Positions 32,788-44,579 of a stretch of DNA of 64,000 nucleotides are shown here, piece after piece. The DNA comes from Lasiodiplodia sp. COLG20 (lineage: Eukaryota; Ascomycota; Dothideomycetes; Botryosphaeriales; Botryosphaeriaceae). The translations under genes and the position numbers were made by a program. The notes beneath the pieces are model-generated. The model saw only the letters and a program-made list of their open reading frames with translations, made no database searches and was not told the DNA's origin. The first letter of the stretch is position 1. Each line of letters opens with the position of its first letter. Location of the stretch: positions 5,270,001 through 5,334,000 of the forward strand of contig VNWV01000001.1 in the NCBI GenBank assembly GCA_009801085.1, read 5' to 3'.

Positions 32788-34639
32788 ATGTTCCGAGGCC
32801 TTCATTCATTCCCTCAAATTGATGTTGCACGAAAATTTCCGCTGAAAATTGGTGTTGCAAGCAACCCCGTCTCATCGACACACCGCCATCAACTGCTCTC
32901 TTCCATCTTCTTGCCTCTTGAACTGGGTGCGAGGCCGTACAACCCGCTTCAAAAAAGTAAGTAGCGAAGCTGAATGTTGACCCTTTCAACACCTACAGTG
33001 TCCGGGCGTTTAAGTGGTACCCAGCCCTGGTCTCAGCTCGGCAATGAGCTGCGCCTCCCACCGCCAAGTCATCAGCCTTGTAGGATCCATGTACTTCAGG
33101 CTACTCCAGAGGGTGAGCCGTTGCTACTACCCGGTTAACCTGTGGCATGCTCACATTCTACTTCCATCATTTCCCACTTGATCTGGACTGAGACACATAC
33201 TGTTGTAACATTTTCGCGCTACTTCGTCGATGAGCTTCTCGGAATCTTCAGAGCTTCCTATCCGGGTGCCACTCAATCCAGGGGTCGGGGACTTCCGTTC
33301 ACCCAAACACGCCTGTATGCAACACCTCCAAGCGGTCGCCCCCATGAGTCAGAGGTGTCCCGCTTTCTGAGCAAGGTCTCGGTGCGGGGGCTGCCGAGAG
33401 TGCTGTTGACCAACTGCTGGCTTTTGCACGGCGTTTGTGGCCCGTTCTACGGCGGTTGTAGGAACTGTTCCTTGGTCTCATGCCTGTCGATGAACCAGAG
33501 TGTATAGGAGAGATGGATATTCAGGGGTCTCTGCTGCAACTGCTGCTACTTCTGCAGACCAGAAACACGATGCGTCGGTATTTTCCTTCGCGTCTGAGTC
33601 AAACTTTCCTTCTGCGAGCTTCCGCAATTTTCTTCGTTGGAGTGCCTCATCGGAAAATAGCAAGATCGACTTTAATTTGGTGCTCTTTGTGCTGATTGGG
33701 TCACTGGCGTCGAAGGGGCTCCATACCCAGCCACTCGAATTCGGGCCCCTTAGCGGGCGGGTTCCGGAAGGTGATGAGCTATTCTTACTACCCTTCCGCC
33801 ACATTTCTCTTGCTCAAGGCAATCTCAGTTCATGACACATTGTCGGGGCCATGTTGAATAAACAGTAGACAACAACCACTTTCTCTATCATACAATTTAG
33901 CATTGGGAATCTGTTGTTCCACCTGATGAAAGTCTTTGGAACTTTCGAAAAACGAGCTTAATAATGAACGCTGTTGGTTGAAAAACCGTCCTTTTTTTTG
34001 CATCGGCCAAGCTGTAAGGGGAAGGAACGATTTTCTAATGTCCACGCCACCTCTCTGAATATTGCAGTCAGCACCAAAAAAAAAAAAAGATTCTGTAACA
34101 TAGGTCTCTAAGAACAAAATTTTGATGGTTCTCGAAGGTCTTCTTTTCTAAATGTGGTAGAAGCTCCGCTAGCGATGCCAAGCTTTTCGGCAAGGAAACT
34201 TTAGAGCTGTCGATCGTAGAGTAGTGTGGTAGGTAGGATATATTTGAAACTGCACCAATCAACCAGCCAAGCATTGTAAGCAGAGTAGGCCCACAACAAA
34301 TTTTATCAGCGGGCGAATGTACTATAAGGACAGCTTGAATGTTGGGACTGTTTGTTTATTGGTGATAATGTCGCGGAAAGCGGATAGCCGAACGGCCGAG
34401 AACGAATGCAAGGCGGAACGCGATTCAGACACGACGCGTAGTCCAATAGCTAAATTACGCGTCTTCTATACCATTGAAAGAGTTGGGCTCAAGACATATT
34501 CATCACCTTGATACAAACGTGCCAGCATCCCATGATGCCAATGATCATAACAACCTGATTCCACCGGAACGCCTTTGAAATGCCGCTCTTGAATCCGACG
34601 CGCCATGCCCACCCACACTATCGCCATATTCCTTTCATC
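32788..34639. other. Intergenic, 1.85 kb, possible decayed coding traces
   Basis: No intact gene. Between about 33480 and 33835 both strands stay open for over 100 codons, and the plus-strand reading (SAATAATSADQKHDASVFSFASES) looks protein-like but has no clear start or splice partners. It may be a decayed gene or chance. An A run of 14 nt is at 34077-34090. No tRNA or repeat recognised. Confidence 0.45.
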
Positions 34640-35284
34640 TCAGGCAATAATGCCCTCGTTCGGATCATACTCCTCCTTCACACCCACTCCTCCAGCGGTC
34701 TTCCGCCGTTTCTCATTCCTCTTCCTCCGTTTCTCCTCACGCTCCCTGTCCTCCCTCTCCTTAGCCTGCTCCAATCTCGACCCCAAATCCACCACCTCCT
34801 CCTTCTTCTCCTCCTCCCTCTTCCTCTTCAACCACGCCAACCTATCCCTCACCTCCTGCACCGTCGCCCTCCTCACCTCCCCGCTCTGCCCCGTCGCCAC
34901 GAGATGCTGCTTGCTGTTCAAATGCTCCACAAACTGCAAATTGTCCTTGAACGTCAGGTCGCAAGCCTCGCAGTAGAAACCCGCGCCGCGGCCCTTCTTG
35001 CCGACGGCGGAGCCGGCGGGTATGAGCATCGTCTTGCCGACCATAGACCCTACGTCGAGGCGCGACTTGCGGGCCTCGGTCTCGCGGGCATCGGGCGGCG
35101 TCGACGCGCGCCGCACGTACTTCTTGCCCTGCAGCGCCGCCTCGTAGCGCGCCTTGCCTTCTTCCTTTATCTTCGCGTCGTGCTCGGCCGCTTTGGCCGC
35201 GTACTCGGCGCGGTCCCACGTCTTGCGGAACGACGTGTCCGACGCCGAGTTGGCGCCGTATGCGCCGGACTTTTGGCCCGACAT
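34640..35284 (-). CDS. SNU23: U4/U6.U5 snRNP zinc-finger protein, Snu23/ZMAT2-like
   Basis: A single exon of 214 codons. The N terminus has the conserved FRKTWDRAEYAAKA block that starts this family. A single U1-type C2H2 zinc finger has Cys105, Cys108, His121 and His127 (YCEACDLTFKDNLQFVEHLN). It is followed by the family motif SGEVRRATVQEVRDRL and a Lys/Glu-rich basic coiled tail (residues 150-200). Snu23 is a component of the spliceosomal tri-snRNP and B complex, near the 5' splice site. The length and order of blocks match human ZMAT2 (about 200 residues). It should be nuclear. It has no functional link to its neighbours. Confidence 0.92.
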   Translation of the reverse strand: MSGQKSGAYGANSASDTSFRKTWDRAEYAAKAAEHDAKIKEEGKARYEAALQGKKYVRRASTPPDARETEARKSRLDVGSMVGKTMLIPAGSAVGKKGRGAGFYCEACDLTFKDNLQFVEHLNSKQHLVATGQSGEVRRATVQEVRDRLAWLKRKREEEKKEEVVDLGSRLEQAKEREDREREEKRRKRNEKRRKTAGGVGVKEEYDPNEGIIA

Positions 35285-36287
35285 GGTGGGTGGCTGGTGA
35301 GCGTCGAGGCGTAGAGGTGCGGAGGGGATTTAGGTTGGATAGGCTTGTGGGAGGCTCAGGTGAGTCTGCGGGGCTGGTGTGCGGTCGCTATGGCAGTTGT
35401 GGTGTGCGGCGAGCTTGGGTTTTCGGGACGTTTTGCTTATGTAGCGTGCGGAGATGGTTTGGCAGAGGCTGGCGCTTGCTTTGGTGGTGCGATCGTACGC
35501 AATTGAAGAGGTGCGCGTGGCCGTATAGTGCTTGCGATAATGCAGTCTGGGTTGTTGTAAAGTTAGCGGAGCTGCAACTGCGACAAGCGGCGAAAGTCAA
35601 GCTCGCTCGGCCCGACAGCGGTCGCAGGGCGGTCGCGGGGTGCACCCCGCCTGCGCGACCATCGCCCTTCACAACCTTATCTGTCCCTCACACAGCTCAG
35701 CAAAGTCTAATACCTTTCTCGATTCTTTTTTCAACTCACAGGAAGCACTTACATGCCTTCAGAGCGATATTTGGAAACCCTCAAGCTTTCTTGACTCGTG
35801 CGCTGCCTGCAAGCACCCCCGCCAATACTTTACTAGGCAAGTGCTTGATCAACCTTGCCGTATTCTCACGATTTTATCTCTCAAAAACTTTTTAGCACCG
35901 AAATGATCTCCCAGAAGACACGTCATCAGCCATTAGCATTTGTCAGGCCCTGAATTTCTTCGCTAATTCTGCTGACCTATTGTGCGTCCTTGACTACGCC
36001 TATCATCTGATTTTCTAAGACCTATCATTGCTTTGGCTTCAGCTGCTGAATTGTGATCTCTGAACTGCCGATATGACCAGCAGCGGCAGGTGGCTGGCGT
36101 GACGGGCGCCACCTGAGCTTGTGAATGGAGCGCGCAATGGCGGGGCACATCCATGACCCAGAGATTTGGGGGCCAACACATGCGGGTCAGCCGCACCCTT
36201 GCCTTGCGGTATAAGGGAAGAGGTGCGCGTCTCTTCTCCGCGATTCTTCTAGCTCTATTCTTCCTTCATCCTACGGCCACCAGCTCA
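35285..36287. other. Divergent intergenic region, SNU23 / ankyrin-CorA-like gene
   Basis: The 1.0-kb region holds both promoters. A pyrimidine-rich stretch (about 36235-36285) directly precedes the ankyrin gene start. No gene or RNA recognised. Confidence 0.55.
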
Positions 36288-39200
36288 ATGGAAAAGGGTA
36301 AGACTCGCACCAAACAAAGATACAATACACCTAACGTCCACGTAGGCAATGGTTCGGCTTTAGATGCTCGTCTTAATAACCAGAGCCCTCGAAACTCCCA
36401 AGGAAAGCTCCCGCCCATCCATGTTTCGCCGACAGAGGAAGTTGATCCTCTTGACTCCACCGCTCCTCAATGGCCCCCACAAGCACTACACACGCTTCCT
36501 CGTAGTGTAAGCTTGACATCATTATCTGGTGCACTTGCGAGTAAGGAGCCATCTCCGCCGCTGCCAGCCTCCAATAAACCCCCAGAGAAAAAACGCCTGT
36601 CATTACTGTTTCCGGAGCCCTTAGCGAGACCAATTGCTGTTGAGAGAAGAAAGACGGAAAGACGAGGCAGTAAAGGTGGTCAAGAGTAAGTATTTCGCCG
36701 CCATTATGACAGTCGTCTGACTATGCAAAGTGCTCGATCCCCTTCACCCTCACAACGTGCCCGTTTTCACAATGTGATCCCAGAAATTTCGGTTCGTGAA
36801 TTGAGTGAACCCAAGAGCAAAACTAACATATGCCCCATTGATGTCGTCGTCGTTCACATGTGCGGAAGCTGCAAGAGACATGTGGACTGGGGCATGTCAG
36901 TGTTTGTGGAATCGAAGATGAAGGACAGGAGCAATACCGCAGAACATCAAACACGCTCAAGAGACAGCTCAAAGTTGCCCGATGCCCAAGATCGGATCTC
37001 CGCCCCTTCTATCAGCTGGCTCGATGATCCGGAAATGCTACCAAAGGCCCTCCCCACAGCCAGGATCACGGGTTTTGGCTTGGACATCAATCACAGCATC
37101 TTGAAAAATGTCAACGCTCCCATTGACTTGAAACATGCAGCAACTGAGATTTTCAAGGAGCTTGAACAGCGATGGGATAAAAGACAACCATCCATCGTCT
37201 TCATCGGTCATGGCTATGGCAATATCGTCATCAATCAATTACTGTTCGGAGAATTGTCACAGACAGGTGAAGAACGTTCGAGGCATCGATTATTGGAGTC
37301 TACCGCAGCTGTCGCCATGTTTGCGCCACCCCTGGACAGCTTTGAAAATCTAATCAATTGGGTGGCTGCCGATTTCGATATCTCCAAAACCTCTACGAAG
37401 TTGTTCGAAGCACGGCAGGGCATAAACCACCTGACGCCGGACACGATATGGAGTGACTTCTTCAGCAACACGGAAAAACGGAACATTGCTACATTCGGGT
37501 ACCTGGAGCAGAAAAAGGAGTCCAAGAAACCCAGGGTAACCGGAGAGCAGCCTCTGAATCATTCCAAACGCTTAGATCGTAGCTGGACATCTGACTCCAC
37601 TGTGGACGACCTTGCGAGGATATCCAGTGCGAAAGATATTCGCTTCAGAAATCTCACGAAAGCCATGTCCGAGTCGGCGGCTGTGCATCAACTACTCAGA
37701 GCTGGGAGGTTTGTGAACGAAGTCGCGATTGATGAACTACTCAAGGCCTCGTTTGACTTCAATTTTCAAAATCGAAAAGGTCAAACTGTTCTACACCTTG
37801 CTACCGAGCGTGAGCTGGTCAGGCTTGTCCAGTGTTTAGTTAACAGTGGCAAGGTTGATTTGGATCGCCAGGATAAAAAGGGTAACATAGCACTCAATGT
37901 AGCAGTCGAATCACGTTCTGCTGCTAGTCCGGACATAGTCCACGCTCTGTTGAAGGCAGGTGCGAACACGGGTATTGCGAACACACTTGGAAAGTCGGCC
38001 GAGGATATGGCACTTGAAGAGGAAGTCAACCAGTATATCAAGAACCTTTTCAGAAACCCACCGCTCGTTGAAGGCCCCTCTGGACCACGAACGCTTGTAA
38101 GGGGTAAACCAGCCAATGCGAATGCCCAAGATGCATGTCACAGGACTAGTATGGTGGTACGAGAGATCTTCGGTCCCACAGAGTCTCGGCCTGAAAGACA
38201 TCTTCCCGTGTACAAGTCTGTACACGAATTCATCTACACAAACGAAAGAATCGACGAGTTCTTTCAAGCGGCATATACTGAGAACTCATCAACCGCCATA
38301 TGTAGATGGTACCATATCCCAATGAACAATGTAAGAATACTAGAAGCTCCTTTATCGGCTTTGCTAATAATGTTAGATGGCTTGGGTGCATGTAAGGCTT
38401 CACTCGTCCATCCCTGTAGAATTTTGCTGATAATGCAGGATCTCTTTGCAAAATTAGACTTGTCTTTTTGGCCATGGCCAAAGCCGCACAAACGCAGCAA
38501 GATACATCATGGTGTAAGTTAAAGTATAGCACTGGTTATTACGACCACTTCTTCTAATCAGCCATAATAATTTAGCGTTACATGAGTCCTGAAGCAACCA
38601 AATTGCCCAGTCTACAAAGATCCTCAGCCACGGCCAACAATGAAGATGGGAAAAATGACAGTTGGGTTATTTTCGTAAGTTTTTACCATACCAGACAGGC
38701 TTGATTTTGGTTAATGGCGCAGATGCCCTACATCAGCTACGAAAGTTCGGTCCGGCAAGCGCAAATCGCCAATATAGCCCAGAGAGTCGGGACACTGACC
38801 CCTAAAATGTTCGCCCTCCCCAATCTTCCGCTCTCACGTCCTCGTCTCAAAGGCCAAAGACGAAGCACGACCGATATTGCTTTGTACATGCCTCCCGGTC
38901 AGGATCCTGAAGCTTTGGCGATAAAGGGTTATCTGAACGATCACAGCCACAACAAAAATGAACATCTCACATTGCACGTCAGACGGTATGCATTTCCTCC
39001 CCAAATATGATCTTAACCCTGCTAGTTTAAAGAAGGTGCAAAATTTTACTACAGAGATTTTGGAGCATTCTCTCCGAACATATTCCCAACTCGAGTATCA
39101 AGACGTATGTGAGTTGCTAACTGCCTGTTCCAGCACACTTGACCAATCGTACTACAACATGCTCAAGGATACGTCATACAGAGATCGTACTCAAGTTGTA

Positions 39201-40829
39201 TCACGTTGGGCCAAATCGGAGTGGCAAGACCCACCCGATCACAACATACTCATGGTAGACCAGCTTTGGCTATGGTTTATCAAGGGTGACGGTGACAAGC
39301 CGGACACTATCATCACCAGTTTCCCATCACGCGAAGGATCGGCATTTCCCCGATCAACTCGTGAAGCAGATGACCTTCAGCGTACTGTTCTGGGTCTTAC
39401 CAATCGAAGATCGATCTCCGAGAGTGCCGATTTGGTGTCTCGAATACTTTCTGTTTGTTCCAACGCTTTTGACCGCCATCAACATTTGGAGTCCATCAAC
39501 TTTCTACAATTCTTTGAGAGTGCCATAGGTCGTGCGGTAAGTTTTGTATGCATCAAATGCTTGTATTTTCGAGCTGACGAAAGTGTAGGAAGAGGAAGAA
39601 ACACGCATTTTCCGACGTTTTCGACGGCGAGCCAAGATGCTCAACTCCCTTCATGAGATGCACCGAGGCTACTCTCAACACAGGAGCATGCTGTTGAAAA
39701 AACTATTGGACATTGTGAAAGAATCGAAGCAGCTCAAGGAAATCAAAGATATTCTAGATGAGATCAAAATGATCAGGTCTGTTTTGAAAGACCAGATCAA
39801 GGTTGTTGAATCTCTTCAAAGGATTGTCACGCCCTCGTCTTATGGCATCACTCCTCAGTTGGAACAGGAACAAAAGTTCTCAGATGTCCTTATGTTGATC
39901 CGCGAAACGGATGAAAGCTTTGATGTTATGGAGGCACATGCGAAGGAGGTGGAGAAAGGGGTGAGTAAATTCCTTCATCTGTTTCTTGTAGTACTGGCTA
40001 ATATTTGAAGCTTGAACATCTTCTCGATCTTAAACAGAAACAAGCAAATCTTTGGGAAGCTCGGTCATCCCGTGAAGGCGCGGAAGAAGCTGCTAAGCAA
40101 GGACGTGTATGGTAATTCCTTTGCAAGAGGCCGGTATTTCGCTAATATAATCTAGACAATCCTCGTCTTCACTGTCGTCACCATCATTTTCGTAGGTAAC
40201 GAGCTTTGCCGATCTTGAACCACACTAATATTACCAGCTCCCGCTTTCATTCATGGCGTCCTTTTTCTCTCTTGGTATCTCTATATTCCCAAAAACGGAC
40301 GGCGAAAACAACTTTCCCCTTGGTTGGGTTGCAGCGTTGCTCTGTGAGTACAACATCAAGCATGGTAGACGAATCTGGTCTCTTACTAAGAACAACGGCA
40401 GTCGGTATATCATTTGCGGTATCAATCCCGTTCATACTCCTCGCCTTCAACATTGAGAAGTTCTCGGACGCTTGGATCCGCCTCAAGCACTCCACCAACA
40501 AGCACACAGCATTCATCTTTCTCAAACCCCTCCGCGAAAGCCGACGATTACCCAGCAAGAGTGTTCAAGCCACAGGCCACAGGTGGTACCGCGAGTGGGT
40601 GAGCTTCATCACGAAGCATGACTTACCGCTCAAGCCGAATGAAGAGATGGAGGCGCGGCTGAAGCGCGAGATGGACGGTCAGCACGCAGAAGACGAGCAA
40701 GCGCCTGAGTTGGTTTTCCATACAGATTCGAGCTCAGAAGGGGAGGTGACGGATGACGAGGAAGAGATGGAATTGATTATGCGGCAGGACGACAGGCAGA
40801 GCAATCTGCTACGGCGGATGAAGGGTTGA
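36288..40829 (+). CDS. Degenerate-hydrolase / ankyrin / CorA-like membrane protein
   Basis: Thirteen exons give about 1280 residues: 36288-36297, 36346-36685, 36731-38330, 38377-38391, 38439-38513, 38576-38674, 38723-38985, 39134-39536, 39589-39960, 40011-40106, 40156-40191, 40238-40343 and 40402-40829. Residues 1-150 are disordered. Residues about 150-380 follow the alpha/beta-hydrolase N domain of fungal NLR-like proteins, but the nucleophile elbow reads GHGYG (about 275) instead of GHSxG. Ankyrin repeats lie at about 460-550 (GQTVLHLAT, DKKGNIALNVAVE). Then comes the fungal CorA-like region: CRWYHIPMNNMAWVHDLF, RRTLDQSYY, a coiled coil (about 1000-1090), and two membrane helices (about 1092-1119 and 1132-1156). 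The GMN motif of true CorA Mg2+ channels is absent. The tail is acidic. It is probably a membrane receptor or scaffold; transport is doubtful. Confidence 0.85.
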
Positions 40830-41230
40830 TGGTAATGGCAAAGGTAATTGACAATGATGGGTAGTTGAAGCTATCATCCGGACATGAATGTAGATTTATT
40901 AATTCGACATTTACGTCCGGACGATAGCTTCAACTACCCCCCATAAGTTAGATATAGTTCCTTGCAAGAACATTTCTTCTGAAGCCTACCGTGGCACGGT
41001 GCCATAATCCTCTCTCTCTCTTTCTTTTTAATGATCTATTACCCCGCGCTATCCTGCGGCTCTGACATCGATCTATATGATCACCATGGTGGACCTTAAA
41101 CTCATCGAGGGCATTCTCCATTATATCAAGGCATTCGAATATTTACAGTCCAGCGGAAAACAATCCACGGTTAAGCTGAAACCCTCAACTAACCCACCCT
41201 CCTTCGACCTGTGCACGAAAGCTCGCCGAC
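40830..41230. other. Convergent intergenic region with palindromic element
   Basis: 400 bp between two converging genes. It holds copy 2 of the 81-bp element and a pyrimidine run (TCTCTCTCTCTTTCTTTTT, about 41012-41030). Nothing else is recognised. Confidence 0.6.
40859..40939. mobile_element. 81-bp palindromic MITE-like element, copy 2
   Basis: Same length and ends as copy 1 (GGGTAGTTGAAGCTATC at one end, its complement at the other). The arms differ by a single G-to-A at position 18 (ATCATCC for ATCGTCC). It starts 29 bp after the stop codon of the ankyrin/CorA-like gene, so it almost certainly lies in the 3' UTR and would fold into a long RNA hairpin. No clear target-site duplication. Confidence 0.75.
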
Positions 41231-42631
41231 TTAGTTTCCAATCTTACCAATACCGGCGGCGCCCAGCACGGTCGACTTGACGTTGCCGTACGCGATGGGG
41301 GTGACGAGGTAGTCCTTCGCATTACCCAGCGCCTGCAGAGGGGCGGTGCTGGTCAACGAGTACCACTCGCCGGAGCTGGACAGCGCGTTGATCTGGCACT
41401 TGCGGCCGAGGTACGAGGAGCAGGTGTTCGCCGCGTTGGCGTCAGGCACGTTGAAGGTGGCGCCGCCGTTGGACTTGCTGCCCGAGGTGACGGGCTGGTC
41501 GGAGCCCTCGAAGCGGTTGCCCTCGATCAGCACGGAGCCGCCCTGGGCGACGTCGAAGTTGTGGCCGGCGCAGTTGGCGAAGTAGTTGTTCGACGCCTGC
41601 ACCAGCTGCGTGCCCGAGCCGCCGATCTTGGGCGACCGCCCCGACACGTCGTGGAAGTAGTTGCGGTCCAGCGTCAGCCGCAGCGAGTCGCCCACCAGCA
41701 TCGTCGTCCAGTAGTGGTCGTTGTTGCACGTGCTGCTGTACGTCGTGACGCCGTCGAACTCGTTGTTGGAGATGGTCACGCGCGAGGGGGAGTAGCTGGG
41801 GAGGGAGGCAGAGTTAGTGAGCGCGTTGGGTTGGAGGTGGAGGGGGAAAGGACGTACTGGGTCACGATCATCTGGCGGCCAACCTTGCTGAACTGTTATG
41901 AGAGAGGAAGGTCAGTACAGGCTACTTCGATTCCTGCTCGACTTGAGATGGGAACTTGCCTTGCAGTGGTCGATCCAGACGCCATCGACACCGTTGATAC
42001 TGATGGCATCACCGCCCCAGACGTACTTGGGGTTCAGGTTCTGGGAAATAAATGTCAATACGTAATCTTCAATCAAAGCCGGAAAAAACCTACAGTGATG
42101 TGGATATTCTGAACAATAATGTTCTTGGCGCCCTCCTTAAGGACCAGGCCCTTGCCGTTCAGGACACCCTTTGAGCCAACACCGACAATGCTCTTGTTGC
42201 TAGCGACGGGCATTCCAGTGGCCGCCGCCTTGTCCCAGGTGGCCGTATACTTCTGCTGGTAGCTCTCGCAGGTGTCTTGGATCCAGTCCTGCTTCTGAAA
42301 GCTGCCCGTGCACGCGGAGGTGCCGGTGGGGCGGCATGCAGTGCCCGTGGCCGTGCCCTCGCTGTTGGCGAAATCGAAAGTCTTGTCAATCATGATCACG
42401 CGGGGAGTATCGTCCGCGAGCCATTCTTTGAGTCTGTTGGGGAGTGTCAGCAAGTGTACCAGATCATTTGATTAACGAACAAACTGACTGGGCGATGTTG
42501 GATGGTTTGGCAGGCGTAGCATTTCCGCCTCCTGTGACACCCTTGGCAAAGCCGTAGGGTGTGCCGACAACCTGGGCAAGAGTAGCGGCAGGGATAGCCG
42601 CGAGGGCAAGGAGGAAGGAATTCAGATGCAT
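41231..42631 (-). CDS. Secreted pectin lyase (PL1)
   Basis: Five exons (42631-42489, 42433-42094, 42040-41960, 41892-41858, 41795-41231) give 387 residues. A signal peptide of about 19 residues precedes VVGTPYGFAKGVTGGGNATP, the typical mature start of fungal pectin lyases. Family marks in order are the Cys-containing loop, SNKSIVGVGSKGVLNGKG, NPKYVWGGDAIS, VWIDH (Asp185), and SGRSPK with the catalytic Arg253. It should cleave highly methylated pectin by beta-elimination without needing calcium (EC 4.2.2.10). The third intron starts with GC (GCAAGT, 41959) and is a GC-AG intron. A pectate lyase activity is less likely, because the closest motifs I recall are those of Aspergillus pectin lyases. 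It converges on the ankyrin/CorA-like gene. Confidence 0.93.
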
Positions 42632-43707
42632 GGCCGAAGTATTTACAAGAAGTGGATGATTAGAGTGCTGATGGAGCTGAGCTGGAGTTCTCAAAACAAG
42701 CAGGGAGGCTGCTGAATTTAAGCGTATACTTCCGTGAGCAGGACCATGCTTTACCTCGTGATCATGTATGTGCTCCTTCTCGATGGAGTGCTGCAAAGCC
42801 AAGCTGTTTCGAAACACATGCAGGTGAAACTCGCTTGGGAGGATAGAGCTCGATTGCCGAACGGGCGCAAGGCTTGGCGGTCCTTTTAAGGAACAAGCCT
42901 CTCCATTTGGGGACTGCCGAACTTGCCGCTTGCAGTGGGGTTTTAGCACTGATGTATCTTTGAACATATCTTGACGGCGCTCGCACGTTTCCATTTGCTT
43001 CCTGAGACCGTTATTGCTCAATACACGCTCATCTAGTCGTGGATATAAGAAAGGATATCAAGGTAGCTGTTCGTTTTTGGGTCTTAGCAAAGGCTGTCGC
43101 TGGCAAGCGAGCAGTATGAAGGTTCTGGGCACTTTGGGCGTGCGGCAGCGGCAGCCGCTTGGATATGGATGTCATGCAGTCACAGCAGAAGCCTCCATAG
43201 GATCTACGCTTCTGGATTCTTTCTCGCGTCCGGTTCGCAACTACGGGATTCCAATTGGTGCGTCCTCGGAAACAGCCAAGGCGGATTTCGCTTAATTTAT
43301 TTAGGTACAGTGGGGCTCCTTGGTCCTTACCCCTTCAGGTAATCACCCCTGGACGGGAGAAGCTCTCAGACCGTTGAAGGACTCCACTTTGGTCTTGTGG
43401 CGCGGGTGAAGTCCGGTCAGAGCTCTTCTTCTTGCTCATGAACGAGAGGGGTCACGAACTTGGCCCGAGGTAGAACAAGCCGTAAGCTAGGGCCATTTGA
43501 AGTTTCCAGACCATGGCCCCGCACACATCAGTAGACAGAGAAGAACAAACTATAGCGTTTAAGATTGTCAAATCCAAATATACATACACAATATCAACAA
43601 ACTTCCATTCCTGTAGCGCGAGGACTCACTTGAAAAAAGAGCGACCAGGCAATGTCGCCAAAATAGAGCCAGTCCATTTCCCTGCTCGTAAATGTAAGGG
43701 AATACTT
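42632..43707. other. Intergenic between pectin lyase and BTB gene
   Basis: 1.1 kb. It contains the pectin lyase promoter (AT-rich TTAAATTC on the minus strand near 42710-42725) and the 3' side of the BTB gene. Open frames here are short and unsupported. Confidence 0.55.
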
Positions 43708-44516
43708 TCAAACATCTTCCACTTTAAATCTGGTATGTGGTTCCGAAGTCTTATTTTTCGGCTGAGTAGTGAGGCAAAGCTTCCGCGCCAAATCCGGAAA
43801 GTCAGAAAGCAGGTACTCGAACAGCTCGTGTCTCCTCAACTTCTCCAGCCTGGTTGATGCATACCAGAATACCAACGCTCTTAGCGGATCTTCTGGAATC
43901 CGTCCCAGTAGTTCGTTACAAACGATAATCAACAGTCGGAAAATTTCATTCTCCGAGATGTCCACCGTGCAGGAGAATTGACTGGAGAACTTCCACAGTA
44001 CCGCCTGCTGGAACTTTTCTGCACCTAGTCTTTTACCAAAGGCATACAATCTAGCCAGTGTCACGTATTCCGAGCTGTCTTTTATCCCAGGGCTACAGAC
44101 CCATCCATCTCGGTAGAGATACTCCACGAAGTGACTGAAAAGCTCGGGATCCTCGTCACAGTAGAGAATGGAGCGTGTGACGGACCTGCTGGAATGTCTG
44201 TTCAGTTGTTCGAGGAAACGCGTGGACTCGTGGCAAAGCAGCAATTCGTGCACGTAGAAGGTTTTCGGATTCAGAGTTTGGACGATGACCGCGACACATG
44301 GAGCTGTGAGCAAGCTGGTTTTGTTAACATAATATATAGCCAATGATACTGTGAAAAATGTTTGATAGCTTACGTAGAAAACTTGGCCTCCTTATGCTGC
44401 TCGCAAAAGCGCAGATGGCCCGGCTCATACTCTTCGTACAAACCGATGCAACCATCACAGGATACGCACCCTTCACGGGCCTTACGGCCCGGAATGTGAA
44501 AACATAAGTCTTCCAT
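43708..44516 (-). CDS. BTB/POZ domain protein with Cys-rich N terminus
   Basis: Two exons (44516-44374, 44314-43708) give 249 residues. Residues 10-45 hold a small Cys/His cluster (CVSCDGC, then CEQH), perhaps a zinc site. The BTB/POZ fold follows from about residue 50: APCVAVIVQ, FYVHELLLCHESTRFLEQL, DPELFSHFVEYLYRDGW, LARLYAFGKRLGAEKFQ. A C-terminal helical part ends in FPDLARKLCL. Such short BTB proteins are highly expanded in filamentous ascomycetes. Some act as dimerising adaptors for cullin-3 ligases, but most are uncharacterised. The Cys-rich head before the BTB is less common. Copy 3 of the palindromic element lies about 220 bp upstream. Confidence 0.88.
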
Positions 44517-44571
44517 GATCGCAGAGCATAGAGATGTACGGTGTAGGATGGGTTGGGCATGTGGAGCGAGG

Positions 44572-44579
44572 TATATAAA
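44572..44579 (-). promoter_or_regulatory. TATA box of the BTB gene
   Basis: The minus strand reads TTTATATA about 56 bp before the BTB start codon. No competing element was seen. Confidence 0.45.

Noticed and set aside
36153..36287. Upstream extension of the ankyrin/CorA-like protein (ATG at 36153) with a hydrophobic stretch
   Set aside because: The stretch looks like translated 5' UTR, and the Met at 36288 is followed at once by a canonical intron that rebuilds the reading frame.
38986..39133. Possible extra exon inside the 148-nt intron of the ankyrin/CorA-like gene
   Set aside because: A middle exon would need a phase that puts a stop directly after the next acceptor; a single intron rebuilds the family motif RRTLDQ.
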